From NCBI RefSeq assembly GCF_021190955.1, contig NZ_JAIOAO010000001.1, positions 2,170,001 through 2,234,000 of the forward strand: DNA of 64,000 nucleotides, given 5' to 3'. This document shows, piece after piece, positions 17,927 through 26,408 of the stretch. Made by a program: the position numbers and the translations under genes. Source of the stretch: Parachryseolinea silvisoli. GTDB lineage: Bacteria; Bacteroidota; Bacteroidia; Cytophagales; Cyclobacteriaceae. How positions within the stretch are numbered: the first letter of the stretch is position 1; each line of letters starts with the position of its first letter. The notes beneath the pieces are model-generated. The model had not been told where the DNA came from and searched no databases. It saw only the letters and a list, made by a program, of their open reading frames with translations.

Positions 17927-19279
17927 ATGAAAAAGTCCGTTATTTTTCTTGTCTTACTCATCGCGGTGAGCATTCTGGCTGTCTTTCAGCCATCGGTGCC
18001 CACCACCATTGTCACGGAGGGCATTGACACCGGCGATACCGCCTGGATGTTGGCCGCCGCCGCCATGGTACTCCTCATGACCCCCGGCCTCGCCTATTTT
18101 TATGGCGGTATGATCGATACCAAAAACATCATCTCCACGATGTTGCAGAGCTTCATCGCCATGGGCGTGATCAGCGTGCTGTGGATCCTGGTAGGGTTCA
18201 GCCTTGCCTTTGGTGATGACATCGGTGGTTTTATCGGCAACCCGTCTTCCTTCTTTATGTTCAAGAACGTGCTGGACGGCAAACCCTGGTCACTGGCTCC
18301 CACCATTCCCCTGGTACTTTTTGCCTTCTTCCAGTTGAAGTTCGCCATCATCACCCCCGCGCTGGTGACTGGTACTTTTGCTGAGCGTATCAAATTCAAA
18401 TCGTACCTGCTGTTCCTGGTCCTGTTCTCACTGGTGATCTATGCGCCCCTGGCACACTGGACCTGGCACCCGGACGGCTTCCTCTTTAAGTGGGGTGTGC
18501 TCGATTTCGCCGGTGGTACTGTCGTACACATGTCCGCTGGTTTTGCTGCCCTGGCAGCGTCTATCTATATCCGTAACAAAGGAGAAGCAAAAGCGCACGT
18601 TACACCGGCAAACATTCCGTTTGTATTGCTCGGTACAGGTTTACTGTGGTTCGGTTGGTTCGGCTTCAACGCCGGTAGCGCCGTAGGCGCGAACGCCCTG
18701 GCTGCATCAGCTTTTGCTACAACCAACACAGCTTCGGCTGCTGCCGGTCTTGCCTGGATCCTGTTTGACGCGGTGCGTGGCAAGAAGCCTTCGGCACTCG
18801 GTTTCTGTATCGGTGCTGTCGTAGGTCTCGTGGCCATCACACCGGCCGCTGGTTTCGTAACCATCCCTTCAAGCTTGTTCATCGGTACGTTCGCCGCCAT
18901 CATCTCCAACATCGTTGTATCGTGGAAATCTAAAACTTCCCTGGAAGATACACTCGACGTGTTCCCTTGCCACGGCGTGGGTGGAGCAGTCGGTATGGTG
19001 ATGACAGCCTTGCTGGCAAACACTGCCGTAAACGGCGCCAACACAACTGGCAACGGTCTGTTCTTTGGTGAGACTGCGCTGTTCATCGTACACATGAAAG
19101 CACTGGTCATTGTCATCGGCTATACCTTCATCGGCTCGATGGCATTGCTCAAGATCACAGACCTGCTCATGGGTCTTACCGTCAGTGCCGAGGACAAGAA
19201 AATCGGTCAGGATTACAGCCAGCACGGCGAAAATCTATACCCGGTGGACTTCAGCTCACTGAAAGAGAAAGTCATCTAA
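17927..19279 (+). CDS. amt: Ammonium transporter, Amt family
   Basis: Amt trimers conduct ammonium through the inner membrane when nitrogen is scarce. The 450-aa product has an N-terminal signal-like segment and eleven further hydrophobic helices. Signature parts are GGMIDTKNIISTMLQSF, the first pore histidine in LAHWTWHPDG, AGGTVVHMSAGFAALA, and the second pore histidine in DVFPCHGVGGAVGM. The start at MKKSVIFLV is clear. No GlnK/PII gene follows, unlike in many bacteria. The next genes are a porin and glutamine synthetase, which fits joint control by nitrogen supply. A terminator lies 24 bases after the stop, so the gene is probably transcribed alone. Confidence 0.96.
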   Translation: MKKSVIFLVLLIAVSILAVFQPSVPTTIVTEGIDTGDTAWMLAAAAMVLLMTPGLAYFYGGMIDTKNIISTMLQSFIAMGVISVLWILVGFSLAFGDDIGGFIGNPSSFFMFKNVLDGKPWSLAPTIPLVLFAFFQLKFAIITPALVTGTFAERIKFKSYLLFLVLFSLVIYAPLAHWTWHPDGFLFKWGVLDFAGGTVVHMSAGFAALAASIYIRNKGEAKAHVTPANIPFVLLGTGLLWFGWFGFNAGSAVGANALAASAFATTNTASAAAGLAWILFDAVRGKKPSALGFCIGAVVGLVAITPAAGFVTIPSSLFIGTFAAIISNIVVSWKSKTSLEDTLDVFPCHGVGGAVGMVMTALLANTAVNGANTTGNGLFFGETALFIVHMKALVIVIGYTFIGSMALLKITDLLMGLTVSAEDKKIGQDYSQHGENLYPVDFSSLKEKVI

Positions 19280-19302
19280 TCGCTGCACAACACTAGAATA
19301 TA

Positions 19303-19330
19303 AAAGGCCGGATTAACCACCCGGCCTTCT
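19303..19330 (+). terminator. Intrinsic terminator after amt
   Basis: AAAGGCCGG (19303-19311) pairs with CCGGCCTT (19321-19328) and T-rich sequence follows. It comes directly after the amt stop codon. Confidence 0.8.
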
Positions 19331-19441
19331 ATAAAAACTCATTAACCATTAGCGGATAGCTTTTTTTATTACAAACCAAACCAAAATCCCTATGCAACAG
19401 CACGCCGCATCTCGTATTGCCAGCCCTTAGTGCGCTCAGGC

Positions 19442-19560
19442 ACTGACTGATATTCCACGCCGGAAGGCTTTATACCGGCGTGTCCAGGAACCAGTCAGTA
19501 TATACACTTCTTCATCACTAAAGCATCCCCGGGGAGATGTACGAGATCTCCCGCAGGGAT
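19442..19560 (+). ncRNA. Structured leader with two nested hairpins before the porin gene
   Basis: Two stable structures follow each other. First, an outer stem ACTGACT/AGTCAGT (19442-19448, 19493-19499) encloses CACGCCGG/CCGGCGTG (19456-19463, 19475-19482). Second, ATCCC/GGGAT (19525-19529, 19556-19560) encloses GGGAGAT/ATCTCCC (19532-19538, 19546-19552). The porin ATG is at 19599, after AT-rich single-stranded sequence. The layout resembles a cis-acting leader or riboswitch-like element, but it matches no class that I know. The rest of the 320-bp gap holds only the amt terminator and a T-run. Confidence 0.45.
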
Positions 19561-19598
19561 AACTCTAGCTTATTGTTTAATAAAACACATTGCAAAAT

Positions 19599-20777
19599 AT
19601 GAAATCTATAAAAGTACTCCTTTTAGTAGTGATAACTTTATTTACCTTTTCTTTCAACACGTATAGTCAGACAACAGCCGAGCCAGACTCTACGAAAACG
19701 TTTACGTTTTCGGGTTCGGTCGATGCCTATTTTCACTCTTCCCTCGGTACCATAAACCAGTTCTCTGCTACCGAGTATAATCCATCTACATCGTTTGCTA
19801 ACATGCGCGGTTTCGGTATCGGCATGGTAAACTTCATTGCCAGCTATGAAACTTCGAAGGCAGGCTTCGTGGCCGACGTCGTGTTCGGTCCCCGCGGTAA
19901 GGATGCTGTGTTTGCCAACATGTATACCAGCCAGGGTATCGTTAACCAGCTGTATGCATTCTATAAAATTACAGACAAGGTTAAACTGAATATCGGTCAG
20001 TTTAACACGTTTGTAGGCTACGAAGTGATCTCGCCTACACTCAACTACCACTACTCTACTTCATACCTCTTCTCCTGGGGTCCCTTCAATCACACGGGCG
20101 CACGCCTGGACTTCGATTTGGGTGGCGGATACGTTGCAAAGCTGGCGGTGATGAACCCCACAGACCTGGTAGAGTACAACGCTTTCAACTCCTATACGTA
20201 CGGTGGCCAGATCGGCTATGTCAACGACAACGGCGGTGTGTGGTTGAACCTGTTGTACGGCGACCAGGACGGCAAGCTCGAAGATTATAACGTGGACCAC
20301 GATGCCGACGGTACCGTGGATGATTACTCTGATGGCGGTACGTTCCAGGCTGACATTACCGGTGGCTTTAGCGTAACGGATGCTTTCTACTTAGGCTGGA
20401 ATGCTTCTTACCGTACCGTAAAACAAAAAGAGCTAATGGTCGGTGGCGACATCGTGGATGCTGACGACGCTGATTCCCGTGGCTTCATGGGCGTGGCGCT
20501 GTATCCGAAATTTACCTTGTCGGATGCATTCTCGATCGGCGTGCGCGCAGAATACTTTGGAGTGAAGGCCGGCTATATCAGCCCCTTCGGGACGGATGAC
20601 GATGGTGATGGCAATGTGATCGATGTAACGCTATCAGCAAACTATAAAGTAGGTGACCTGACTTTCATTCCGGAAATCCGCATCGACAAAACTTCAGAAG
20701 ATTCTTTCGAGGATAAAGATGGTGAACCCAAGGATATGATGACTTCTATTAATCTGGCTGCTGTCTATAAATTTTAA
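19599..20777 (+). CDS. Outer-membrane porin, OmpL-like (BBP2) type
   Basis: The 392-aa product has a signal peptide (LLLVVITLFTFSFNTYS-Q) and a body of alternating beta strands, such as FSGSVDAYFHSSLG and VKLNIGQFNTFVGYEVISP, that fits the putative beta-barrel porin-2 family. It ends in INLAAVYKF with a terminal Phe, the barrel-assembly signal. Two acidic loops (DHDADGTVDD and DDDGDGN) look like calcium-binding loops. It lies between amt and glutamine synthetase, so passage of nitrogen compounds such as ammonium or amino acids is a reasonable guess. I take the ATG at 19599; a TTG nine bases earlier is less likely. Leader is highly structured. Confidence 0.88.
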   Translation: MKSIKVLLLVVITLFTFSFNTYSQTTAEPDSTKTFTFSGSVDAYFHSSLGTINQFSATEYNPSTSFANMRGFGIGMVNFIASYETSKAGFVADVVFGPRGKDAVFANMYTSQGIVNQLYAFYKITDKVKLNIGQFNTFVGYEVISPTLNYHYSTSYLFSWGPFNHTGARLDFDLGGGYVAKLAVMNPTDLVEYNAFNSYTYGGQIGYVNDNGGVWLNLLYGDQDGKLEDYNVDHDADGTVDDYSDGGTFQADITGGFSVTDAFYLGWNASYRTVKQKELMVGGDIVDADDADSRGFMGVALYPKFTLSDAFSIGVRAEYFGVKAGYISPFGTDDDGDGNVIDVTLSANYKVGDLTFIPEIRIDKTSEDSFEDKDGEPKDMMTSINLAAVYKF

Positions 20778-20786
20778 TCCTGGTGA

Positions 20787-20824
20787 CTCCCGGCAATTGC
20801 CCTGTTGCCGGGAGCACCTTTTAA
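20787..20824 (+). terminator. Hairpin after the porin gene
   Basis: CTCCCGGCAA (20787-20796) and TTGCCGGGAG (20805-20814) form a perfect 10-bp stem with an 8-base loop, followed by CACCTTTT. The T-run is weak, so some read-through into the glutamine synthetase gene is likely. Confidence 0.75.
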
Positions 20825-20866
20825 ACTACAACCGAACCTAATTGTTAAATTTTAAATAATACGCCC

Positions 20867-21901
20867 ATGTCAAAAACCAAATTAGAGTACATCTGGCTTG
20901 ACGGATATGTTCCCACTCAAAGCCTGCGTAGCAAAACGAAAGTCGTTCGCGATTTCGACGGCAAGCTGGAAAGCTGCCCGGTATGGTGTTTCGACGGCAG
21001 CTCCACCGAGCAGGCTCCCGGTGGTTCTTCTGACTGTTTGCTCAAGCCTGTTGCCATCTTCCCCGACCCGGCTCGTAAGAATGCATTCCTGGTGATGAAC
21101 GAAGTATTGAGCCCCGATGGCACGCCACACCCGTCCAACGGCCGCGCGCTCATCGACGACGACGATAATGATTTCTGGTTTGGCTTTGAGCAGGAATACT
21201 TCCTGTGGAATCCGGAAACCGACAAGCCGCTTGGCTTCCCTACTCACGGATATCCGGCTCCGCAAGGCCAATACTACTGCTCTGTCGGCGCGAAGAACGC
21301 TTTCGGCCGTGAGATCGTAGAAGAACACCTCGACTTCTGCATTGAAGCGGGCATCAACGTAGAAGGTATAAACTCCGAAGTGGCCACTGGCCAGTGGGAG
21401 TTCCAGGTATTTTCCAAAGGCGCGAAAGCCGCCGGCGACCAGGTATGGGTAGCACGCTACCTGCTGGAACGTACGGCTGAAAAATATGGTATCGCGATTA
21501 ACTGGCACTGCAAGCCGCTGGGTGCGACCGACTGGAACGGCTCAGGCATGCACGCAAACTTCTCGAACGGTCTGCTGCGCAATGCCGGCTCAAAAGATGT
21601 GTACGACCAGGTGTGCCAGTCATTTTCTCCTGTCGTAAAAGAGCACATCGCCGTATACGGCGCCGACAACCACTTGCGTCTGACCGGCAAGCACGAAACA
21701 CAATCGATCGACAAATTCTCGTATGGTGTTTCTGACCGCGGCGCGTCTATCCGCATTCCTATCGCCACGGTGGAGAACGGCTGGAAAGGCTGGCTGGAAG
21801 ACCGTAGACCTAACTCAGCAGCCGACCCGTACAAAGTCGCTGCCCGCATTATCAAGACTGTGAAATCCGTTCCTGAATATGCCACTACGAACGGACACTA
21901 A
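20867..21901 (+). CDS. glnII: Glutamine synthetase, type II (eukaryote-like, short form)
   Basis: Makes glutamine from glutamate, ammonia and ATP. The 344-aa protein is the short beta-grasp type II form: YIWLDGYVPTQSLRSKTKVV, then VWCFDGSSTEQAPGGSSD, FGFEQEYFL with the metal-binding Glu residues, EVATGQWEFQV, and NWHCKPLGATDWNGSGMHAN with ammonia/ATP-site residues. It lacks the adenylylation-loop Tyr of the GlnA type I enzyme, so control by GlnE is not expected. Place right after the porin and ammonium transporter supports ammonia assimilation. Terminator follows directly. Ethanolamine genes follow in the same direction and can supply ammonia. Confidence 0.96.
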   Translation: MSKTKLEYIWLDGYVPTQSLRSKTKVVRDFDGKLESCPVWCFDGSSTEQAPGGSSDCLLKPVAIFPDPARKNAFLVMNEVLSPDGTPHPSNGRALIDDDDNDFWFGFEQEYFLWNPETDKPLGFPTHGYPAPQGQYYCSVGAKNAFGREIVEEHLDFCIEAGINVEGINSEVATGQWEFQVFSKGAKAAGDQVWVARYLLERTAEKYGIAINWHCKPLGATDWNGSGMHANFSNGLLRNAGSKDVYDQVCQSFSPVVKEHIAVYGADNHLRLTGKHETQSIDKFSYGVSDRGASIRIPIATVENGWKGWLEDRRPNSAADPYKVAARIIKTVKSVPEYATTNGH

Positions 21902-21911
21902 GATTTTTCAG

Positions 21912-21963
21912 GGCGTCTGGTTGTAGTTTGGAGCCGGGCAGAAATGCCCGGCTTCTTTTTTTT
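21912..21963 (+). terminator. Intrinsic terminator after glutamine synthetase, with conserved 13-nt box
   Basis: GCCGGGCA (21933-21940), loop GAAA, TGCCCGGC (21945-21952), then TTC and eight T. The box GGCGTCTGGTTGT (21912-21924) directly before the stem is identical to the box before the isolated terminator at 17379, although the two stems differ in sequence. Confidence 0.9.
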
Positions 21964-21971
21964 CACCGCGC

Positions 21972-22038
21972 CTGGCGCAAGTCTTCCGACCGAAGGGAGG
22001 GCGACTTGTGCCTGTCTAATGCCAGTCTTCAGACTGGC
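21972..22038. repeat. REP-like palindromic element, copy 2
   Basis: GGCGCAAGTC (21973-21982) pairs with GACTTGTGCC (22003-22012). A second hairpin GCCAGTCT-TC-AGACTGGC (22021-22038) follows. The two-hairpin layout is shared with the copies at 47105-47309. It fills the gap between the glutamine synthetase terminator and the ethanolamine permease gene. Confidence 0.75.
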
Positions 22039-22057
22039 GTAGAAAATTATATAGCAC

Positions 22058-23386
22058 ATGAATCAACCCGCACTACAAAAAACACTAAGCGCTATCCACC
22101 TCTGGGCCATCTCCGTTGGCCTGGTCATCTCCGGCGAATACTTCGGGTGGAACTACGGCTGGGGTGCCGCAGGCACCGTGGGATTTCTAATCGTAACCTT
22201 AGTCGTCACCCTCCTATACATCACCTTCGTCTTCAGTTTCACCGAGCTCACCACCGCCATCCCAAACGCCGGTGGTCCCTTCGCCTATGCTCATAAAGCC
22301 TTTGGCCCCTGGGGTGGGCTCGTGGCGGGCTATGCTACCGTAGTGGAATTTGTATTTGCCACGCCTGCGATAGCCGCCGCGCTGGGCAGCTATGTTCATT
22401 TTTTATATCCTGCCATCACGCCGCTTGTCGCCGCAGTAATTTGTTATATCGTATTCTCCTGCATCAACCTCCTCGGCATTAAAGAGTCGGCTATGTTCTC
22501 GCTTGTCGTAACGCTGCTCGCCGTCGTGGAGCTGCTCATCTTCATGGGCATTGTAGCGCCCGCCTTTTCATTTGAAAACTTTACACGCCATGCATTTCCT
22601 TTACGGTGGGGCGGGCTCTTCGCCGCATTGCCGTTTGCCATTTGGTTCTACCTGGCCATTGAAGGTGTCGCGATGGTGGCCGAAGAAGTAAAGGATCCAC
22701 AACGTCATATCCCGCGCGGCTATATCGCGGGTATTGTAACGCTGACGGTGCTGGCGCTGGGTGTCATGATCCTGACCGGTGGCATCGGCGACTGGCGTAC
22801 GCTTTCCAACATAGACTATCCCCTGCCGGAAGCCATCGGCCTGGTGCTCGGCAAGGATAATACTATTACCCGGCTCTTTGCAGGCATCGGACTGTTCGGG
22901 CTCATTGCTTCTTTTCACGGCATCATTATCAGCTACTCACGCCAGCTGTTTGCGTTGGCGCGCGCGGGATTTTTACCGGGTGTACTGGCGACTGTGAACC
23001 GGCGATTTAAAACACCCCATGCGGCATTGCTGGCCGGCGGCGGCGCAGGGATGCTGATGTTATTCTTTGCCAATACCGGGCAGATCATTATTCTCTCCGC
23101 GCTGGGCGCCGTGGTCATGTATATTATTAGTATGGTAAGTTTATTTCAGTTACGGCGTATTGCGCCAGACCTTGCCCGGCCTTTTAAAACACCATTCTAC
23201 CCCATCTTTCCGGGCACTGCCCTGGTGTTGTCGGTGGTTAGCTTGTTGTCGATCGTGTATTACAATCCATTTATCAGTCTCTTGTTCCTGGGCGGCCTGA
23301 TATTGACTATACTTGTATTCTGGGCCTCCGGTCGGGCACTTCGTACACCGGTAGAAACAGGCTCGCAGCACCATGAGCTATCGTGA
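22058..23386 (+). CDS. eat: Ethanolamine permease (APC superfamily)
   Basis: The 442-aa protein has 12 hydrophobic helices. Helix 1 carries ISVGLVISGEYFGWNYGWGAAG, split here by the conserved G-E-Y-F-G-W-N-Y-G-W motif of ethanolamine permeases, and the cytoplasmic loop has VAEEVKDPQRHIPRGYIAG, typical of amino-acid-polyamine-organocation carriers. It should import ethanolamine. The identity is supported by overlap of its end with the start of eutB (14 bases) and by eutC behind it. The gene begins 20 bases after a REP-like element; promoter not seen. No microcompartment shell genes are present. Confidence 0.93.
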   Translation: MNQPALQKTLSAIHLWAISVGLVISGEYFGWNYGWGAAGTVGFLIVTLVVTLLYITFVFSFTELTTAIPNAGGPFAYAHKAFGPWGGLVAGYATVVEFVFATPAIAAALGSYVHFLYPAITPLVAAVICYIVFSCINLLGIKESAMFSLVVTLLAVVELLIFMGIVAPAFSFENFTRHAFPLRWGGLFAALPFAIWFYLAIEGVAMVAEEVKDPQRHIPRGYIAGIVTLTVLALGVMILTGGIGDWRTLSNIDYPLPEAIGLVLGKDNTITRLFAGIGLFGLIASFHGIIISYSRQLFALARAGFLPGVLATVNRRFKTPHAALLAGGGAGMLMLFFANTGQIIILSALGAVVMYIISMVSLFQLRRIAPDLARPFKTPFYPIFPGTALVLSVVSLLSIVYYNPFISLLFLGGLILTILVFWASGRALRTPVETGSQHHELS

Positions 23387-24749
23387 AACGATCGGGTACA
23401 CGACCTATACCTTTGCAGACCTGAAGGTACTGCTCGCCAGGGCTTCCCCTTTTCGTTCGGGCGATGCTTTGGCCGGCGTAGCCGCCGAACGGTATGAAGA
23501 GCGCGTGGCGGCACAAATGTGCCTGGCCAACGTACCGCTGCAGAATTTTCTACAGGAGCCCATTATACCCTACGAAGAGGACGAAGTTACCCGACTGATT
23601 ATGGATACCCACGATGCCCATGCGTTTCGTGCCATAAGCCATTTTACCGTAGGCCAGTTTCGGGATTGGCTCTTGTCAGATGAAGTAACCACGGCCGTAT
23701 TACAACAGCTCGCACCCGGACTTACACCGGAGATGGTCGCGGCCGTATCCAAGCTGATGCGCAACCAGGATCTGATTGTAGCAGCACGCAAGTGTGAAGT
23801 GGTGACGGCCTTTCGCAATACAATAGGCTTGAAGGGGCGCCTGGCCACACGCCTGCAACCCAATCACCCGACAGACGATCCGAAAGGCGTGGCCGCCAGC
23901 CTGATCGATGGGTTGTTATATGGCAGTGGAGATGCCGTGATCGGTATAAACCCAGCGACAGATAATCCGCGGGCCGTACGGACCTTGCTCGAGATGCTCG
24001 ACGGACTCATACGCCGTTTTGATATACCGACACAATCGTGCATTCTTTGCCACCTCTCTACAACACTGCAGCTCATGCAGCAACAGGCGCCCGTGGACCT
24101 GGTATTTCAGTCTATTGGGGGCACGGAAAAAACAAACCGCAGCTTTGGCGTAAGCCTGGCGATGTTGCAGGAAGGATATGAAGCGGCCCTCGCGTTACAG
24201 CGCGGCACGGTGGGAAAGAATGTGATGTATTTTGAAACGGGACAAGGCTCGTCGCTTTCGGCCAATGCGCATGGTGGTGTAGACCAGCAGACGTGCGAGG
24301 TGCGGGCATATGCTGTAGCACGCCGGTTTAAACCGTTGTTGGTAAATACCGTGGTGGGGTTCATCGGTCCCGAATACTTATACGACGGCAAGCAAATTAT
24401 TCGCGCGGCGCTGGAGGACCACTTCTGTGGAAAACTAATGGGGCTGCCCATGGGTGTTGACGTTTGTTATACAAACCACGCCGAAGCGGACCAGGACGAT
24501 ATGGACAACCTGCTGACCTTGCTGGGCGTGGCAGGGTGTAATTTTATTATTTGCGTGCCGGGAGCCGATGATATTATGTTGAACTACCAGTCGTCGTCCT
24601 TTCACGATGCCCTATACCTGCGCCGGGCGCTGGGATTGGCGCCGGCCCCGGAGTTTAACGATTGGCTGATCCGGCAACGCATCTTCGACGCAGGTGGTAA
24701 TCACCTGCCGGTGACTTCTGCACATGCCCTGTTAAAACCGCTTGTATGA
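23373..24749 (+). CDS. eutB: Ethanolamine ammonia-lyase, large subunit
   Basis: EutBC splits ethanolamine to acetaldehyde and ammonia with adenosylcobalamin. The 458-aa product matches the size of EutB (about 453 aa) and shows GLKGRLATRLQPNHPTDDPKG split around residue 150-170, GDAVIGINPATDN, and FETGQGSSLSANAHGG with active-site residues. The ATG at 23373 overlaps the end of the permease frame by 14 bases, so the two should be translationally coupled. The neighbouring eutC overlaps by 4. The reaction product ammonia would be used by the glutamine synthetase upstream. EutA, the reactivase of the lyase, is not seen in the window. Confidence 0.96.
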   Translation: MSYRETIGYTTYTFADLKVLLARASPFRSGDALAGVAAERYEERVAAQMCLANVPLQNFLQEPIIPYEEDEVTRLIMDTHDAHAFRAISHFTVGQFRDWLLSDEVTTAVLQQLAPGLTPEMVAAVSKLMRNQDLIVAARKCEVVTAFRNTIGLKGRLATRLQPNHPTDDPKGVAASLIDGLLYGSGDAVIGINPATDNPRAVRTLLEMLDGLIRRFDIPTQSCILCHLSTTLQLMQQQAPVDLVFQSIGGTEKTNRSFGVSLAMLQEGYEAALALQRGTVGKNVMYFETGQGSSLSANAHGGVDQQTCEVRAYAVARRFKPLLVNTVVGFIGPEYLYDGKQIIRAALEDHFCGKLMGLPMGVDVCYTNHAEADQDDMDNLLTLLGVAGCNFIICVPGADDIMLNYQSSSFHDALYLRRALGLAPAPEFNDWLIRQRIFDAGGNHLPVTSAHALLKPLV

Positions 24750-25540
24750 AATCCGATCTACCCTGGTTTATTTCTTCCAATGGTTCCCTGCCGGATCCCT
24801 GGACGTCGCTCCAGCGTTTTACAGCGGCACGCATCGCCCTGGGGCGGTCAGGTGTATCCATACCGTTGTCGGAGTCGCTGGGTTTCCGGCTGGCACATGC
24901 CCATGCACGCGACGCGGTGTATTCATCGTTAGACACCGCAGCATTGCAAGAAAGCCTGCATACCTTCGGATTGCCCATGCTGACGCTGCAGAGCCAGGCC
25001 ACTTCCCGCCAGCAGTATCTGCAACGTCCTGACCTGGGACGCAAGTTGAACGAAGCATCACGGGAGCAGGTGCTGGCGGTGCGTACACAAAAAACGTATG
25101 ACATAGCCTTTATACTGGCCGATGGTCTTTCGGCTATGGCGGTGAACACGCATGCGCCGGCATTGCTGGCGCTGGTGCTTCCTACGTTGCTGGCGGACGG
25201 CTATACGCTGGCGCCCTTGTCGTTTGTCGGGCACGGACGCGTGGCGATCAGCGACGAGATCGGCAGCTTGTTGCAGGCACGCCTGGCGGTGATTCTGATT
25301 GGCGAACGGCCCGGGCTGACGTCGCCGGATAGTATGGGGATCTATAGCACATATAACCCCACCGTGGGATTAACCGATGATGCACGGAATTGTATCTCCA
25401 ACGTGCGCCCGGCGGGACTGTCGTATGCCGCCGCCGTGCACAAGTTGCGTTACCTCATCCAGGAGTCGTTGCGATTGAAGCTCTCGGGCGTGGCGATAAA
25501 AGATCTTTCGGAGTCTGGTGACACACTCCCCGGTATATAA
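24746..25540 (+). CDS. eutC: Ethanolamine ammonia-lyase, small subunit
   Basis: The 264-aa partner of EutB helps bind the base-off cobalamin and substrate. Diagnostic stretches include ARIALGRSG, LAHAHARDAV, and DIAFILADGLSAMAV. The length is close to that of E. coli EutC (295 aa) with a shorter N-terminus. Its ATG overlaps the eutB stop by four bases (ATGA), so it is translated from the same message. It ends two bases before the stop of the convergent SDR gene, with no room for a classic terminator. Confidence is high because of sequence and gene order. Confidence 0.95.
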   Translation: MKSDLPWFISSNGSLPDPWTSLQRFTAARIALGRSGVSIPLSESLGFRLAHAHARDAVYSSLDTAALQESLHTFGLPMLTLQSQATSRQQYLQRPDLGRKLNEASREQVLAVRTQKTYDIAFILADGLSAMAVNTHAPALLALVLPTLLADGYTLAPLSFVGHGRVAISDEIGSLLQARLAVILIGERPGLTSPDSMGIYSTYNPTVGLTDDARNCISNVRPAGLSYAAAVHKLRYLIQESLRLKLSGVAIKDLSESGDTLPGI

Positions 25541-25542
25541 GG

Positions 25543-26370
25543 CTATACGCCGCAGAAAGCGTTAAAGCCACCGTCTACGGGTATGTTGACACCCGTTACA
25601 AAGGCAGCAGCGTCTGAACACAACCACACCAAGGTACCGACCAGCTCTTCCGGACGACCGAAGCGGCCGAAGGGTGTTTGATTGATCGCGGCCTGACCCC
25701 GGGCGGTATAGGTGCCGTCGGAGTTTGTCAGCAAGGTTCTGTTTTGTTCGGTGATAAAGAAACCCGGCGAGATGGCGTTTACACGCAGCCCTTCACCAAA
25801 TTTCCGGGCCATTTCTACTGCCAGCCATTGCGTAAAGTTATCGATGCCGGCTTTGGCAGCCGAGTAGCCCACCACGCGGGTAATGGGCCGGAACGACGCC
25901 ATGGAGGCGATGTTGATCACAACGCCACTGCGGCGTGCCGCCATGTCTTTCGAAAATACCTGCGACGGCAGCACAGTGCCCAGCAGGTTCAGGTCTACTA
26001 CTTGTTGAAAGGCGTCGATGTCGAGGTCGAAAAAGTTTTTGTCGGGCGCAATGACAGCACCGGCCATGTTTCCACCAGCAGCATTGACAAGGATGTCGAG
26101 GGTACCAAATTCTTTTATCACATGTTCGTAGGCAGCGTCGAGCTGGTCGCGTTGCAACACGTCGGCGCCTACGCCGAGGGCTTTACCGCCTGCCGCCCGC
26201 AGCGCTTTGGCTATATCCTCGGCAGCGTCCTTACGACGCCCGAGAATGACGACCGACGCCCCTGCGGCACTTAATCCTTTTACCATGGCTTGTCCCAGCA
26301 CACCCGTGCCGCCGGTCACTACGGCGGTCTTGCCCGCCAGTGAGAAAAGTTGATTGGTCTGCAAATTCAT
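25543..26370 (-). CDS. SDR oxidoreductase, D-mannonate oxidoreductase-like
   Basis: The 275-aa product is a classical short-chain dehydrogenase: cofactor motif TGGTGVLG (about 20-27), NAAGGN, catalytic Ser in NIASMAS and YSAAK. The sequence resembles the UxuB-type fructuronate reductase/D-mannonate oxidoreductase of Gram-positive and Bacteroidota species, including the ending GVNIPVDGGFNAF. That would place it in uronic acid catabolism, but no uxuA or uxaC is visible. It follows the DUF6807 gene by 38 bases on the same strand, so they form an operon in the middle of carbohydrate genes. Confidence 0.8.
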   Translation of the reverse strand: MNLQTNQLFSLAGKTAVVTGGTGVLGQAMVKGLSAAGASVVILGRRKDAAEDIAKALRAAGGKALGVGADVLQRDQLDAAYEHVIKEFGTLDILVNAAGGNMAGAVIAPDKNFFDLDIDAFQQVVDLNLLGTVLPSQVFSKDMAARRSGVVINIASMASFRPITRVVGYSAAKAGIDNFTQWLAVEMARKFGEGLRVNAISPGFFITEQNRTLLTNSDGTYTARGQAAINQTPFGRFGRPEELVGTLVWLCSDAAAFVTGVNIPVDGGFNAFCGV

Positions 26371-26408
26371 GCTGCTCTATTTCTGTATCTATTTATATAC
26401 GTTGTCTG

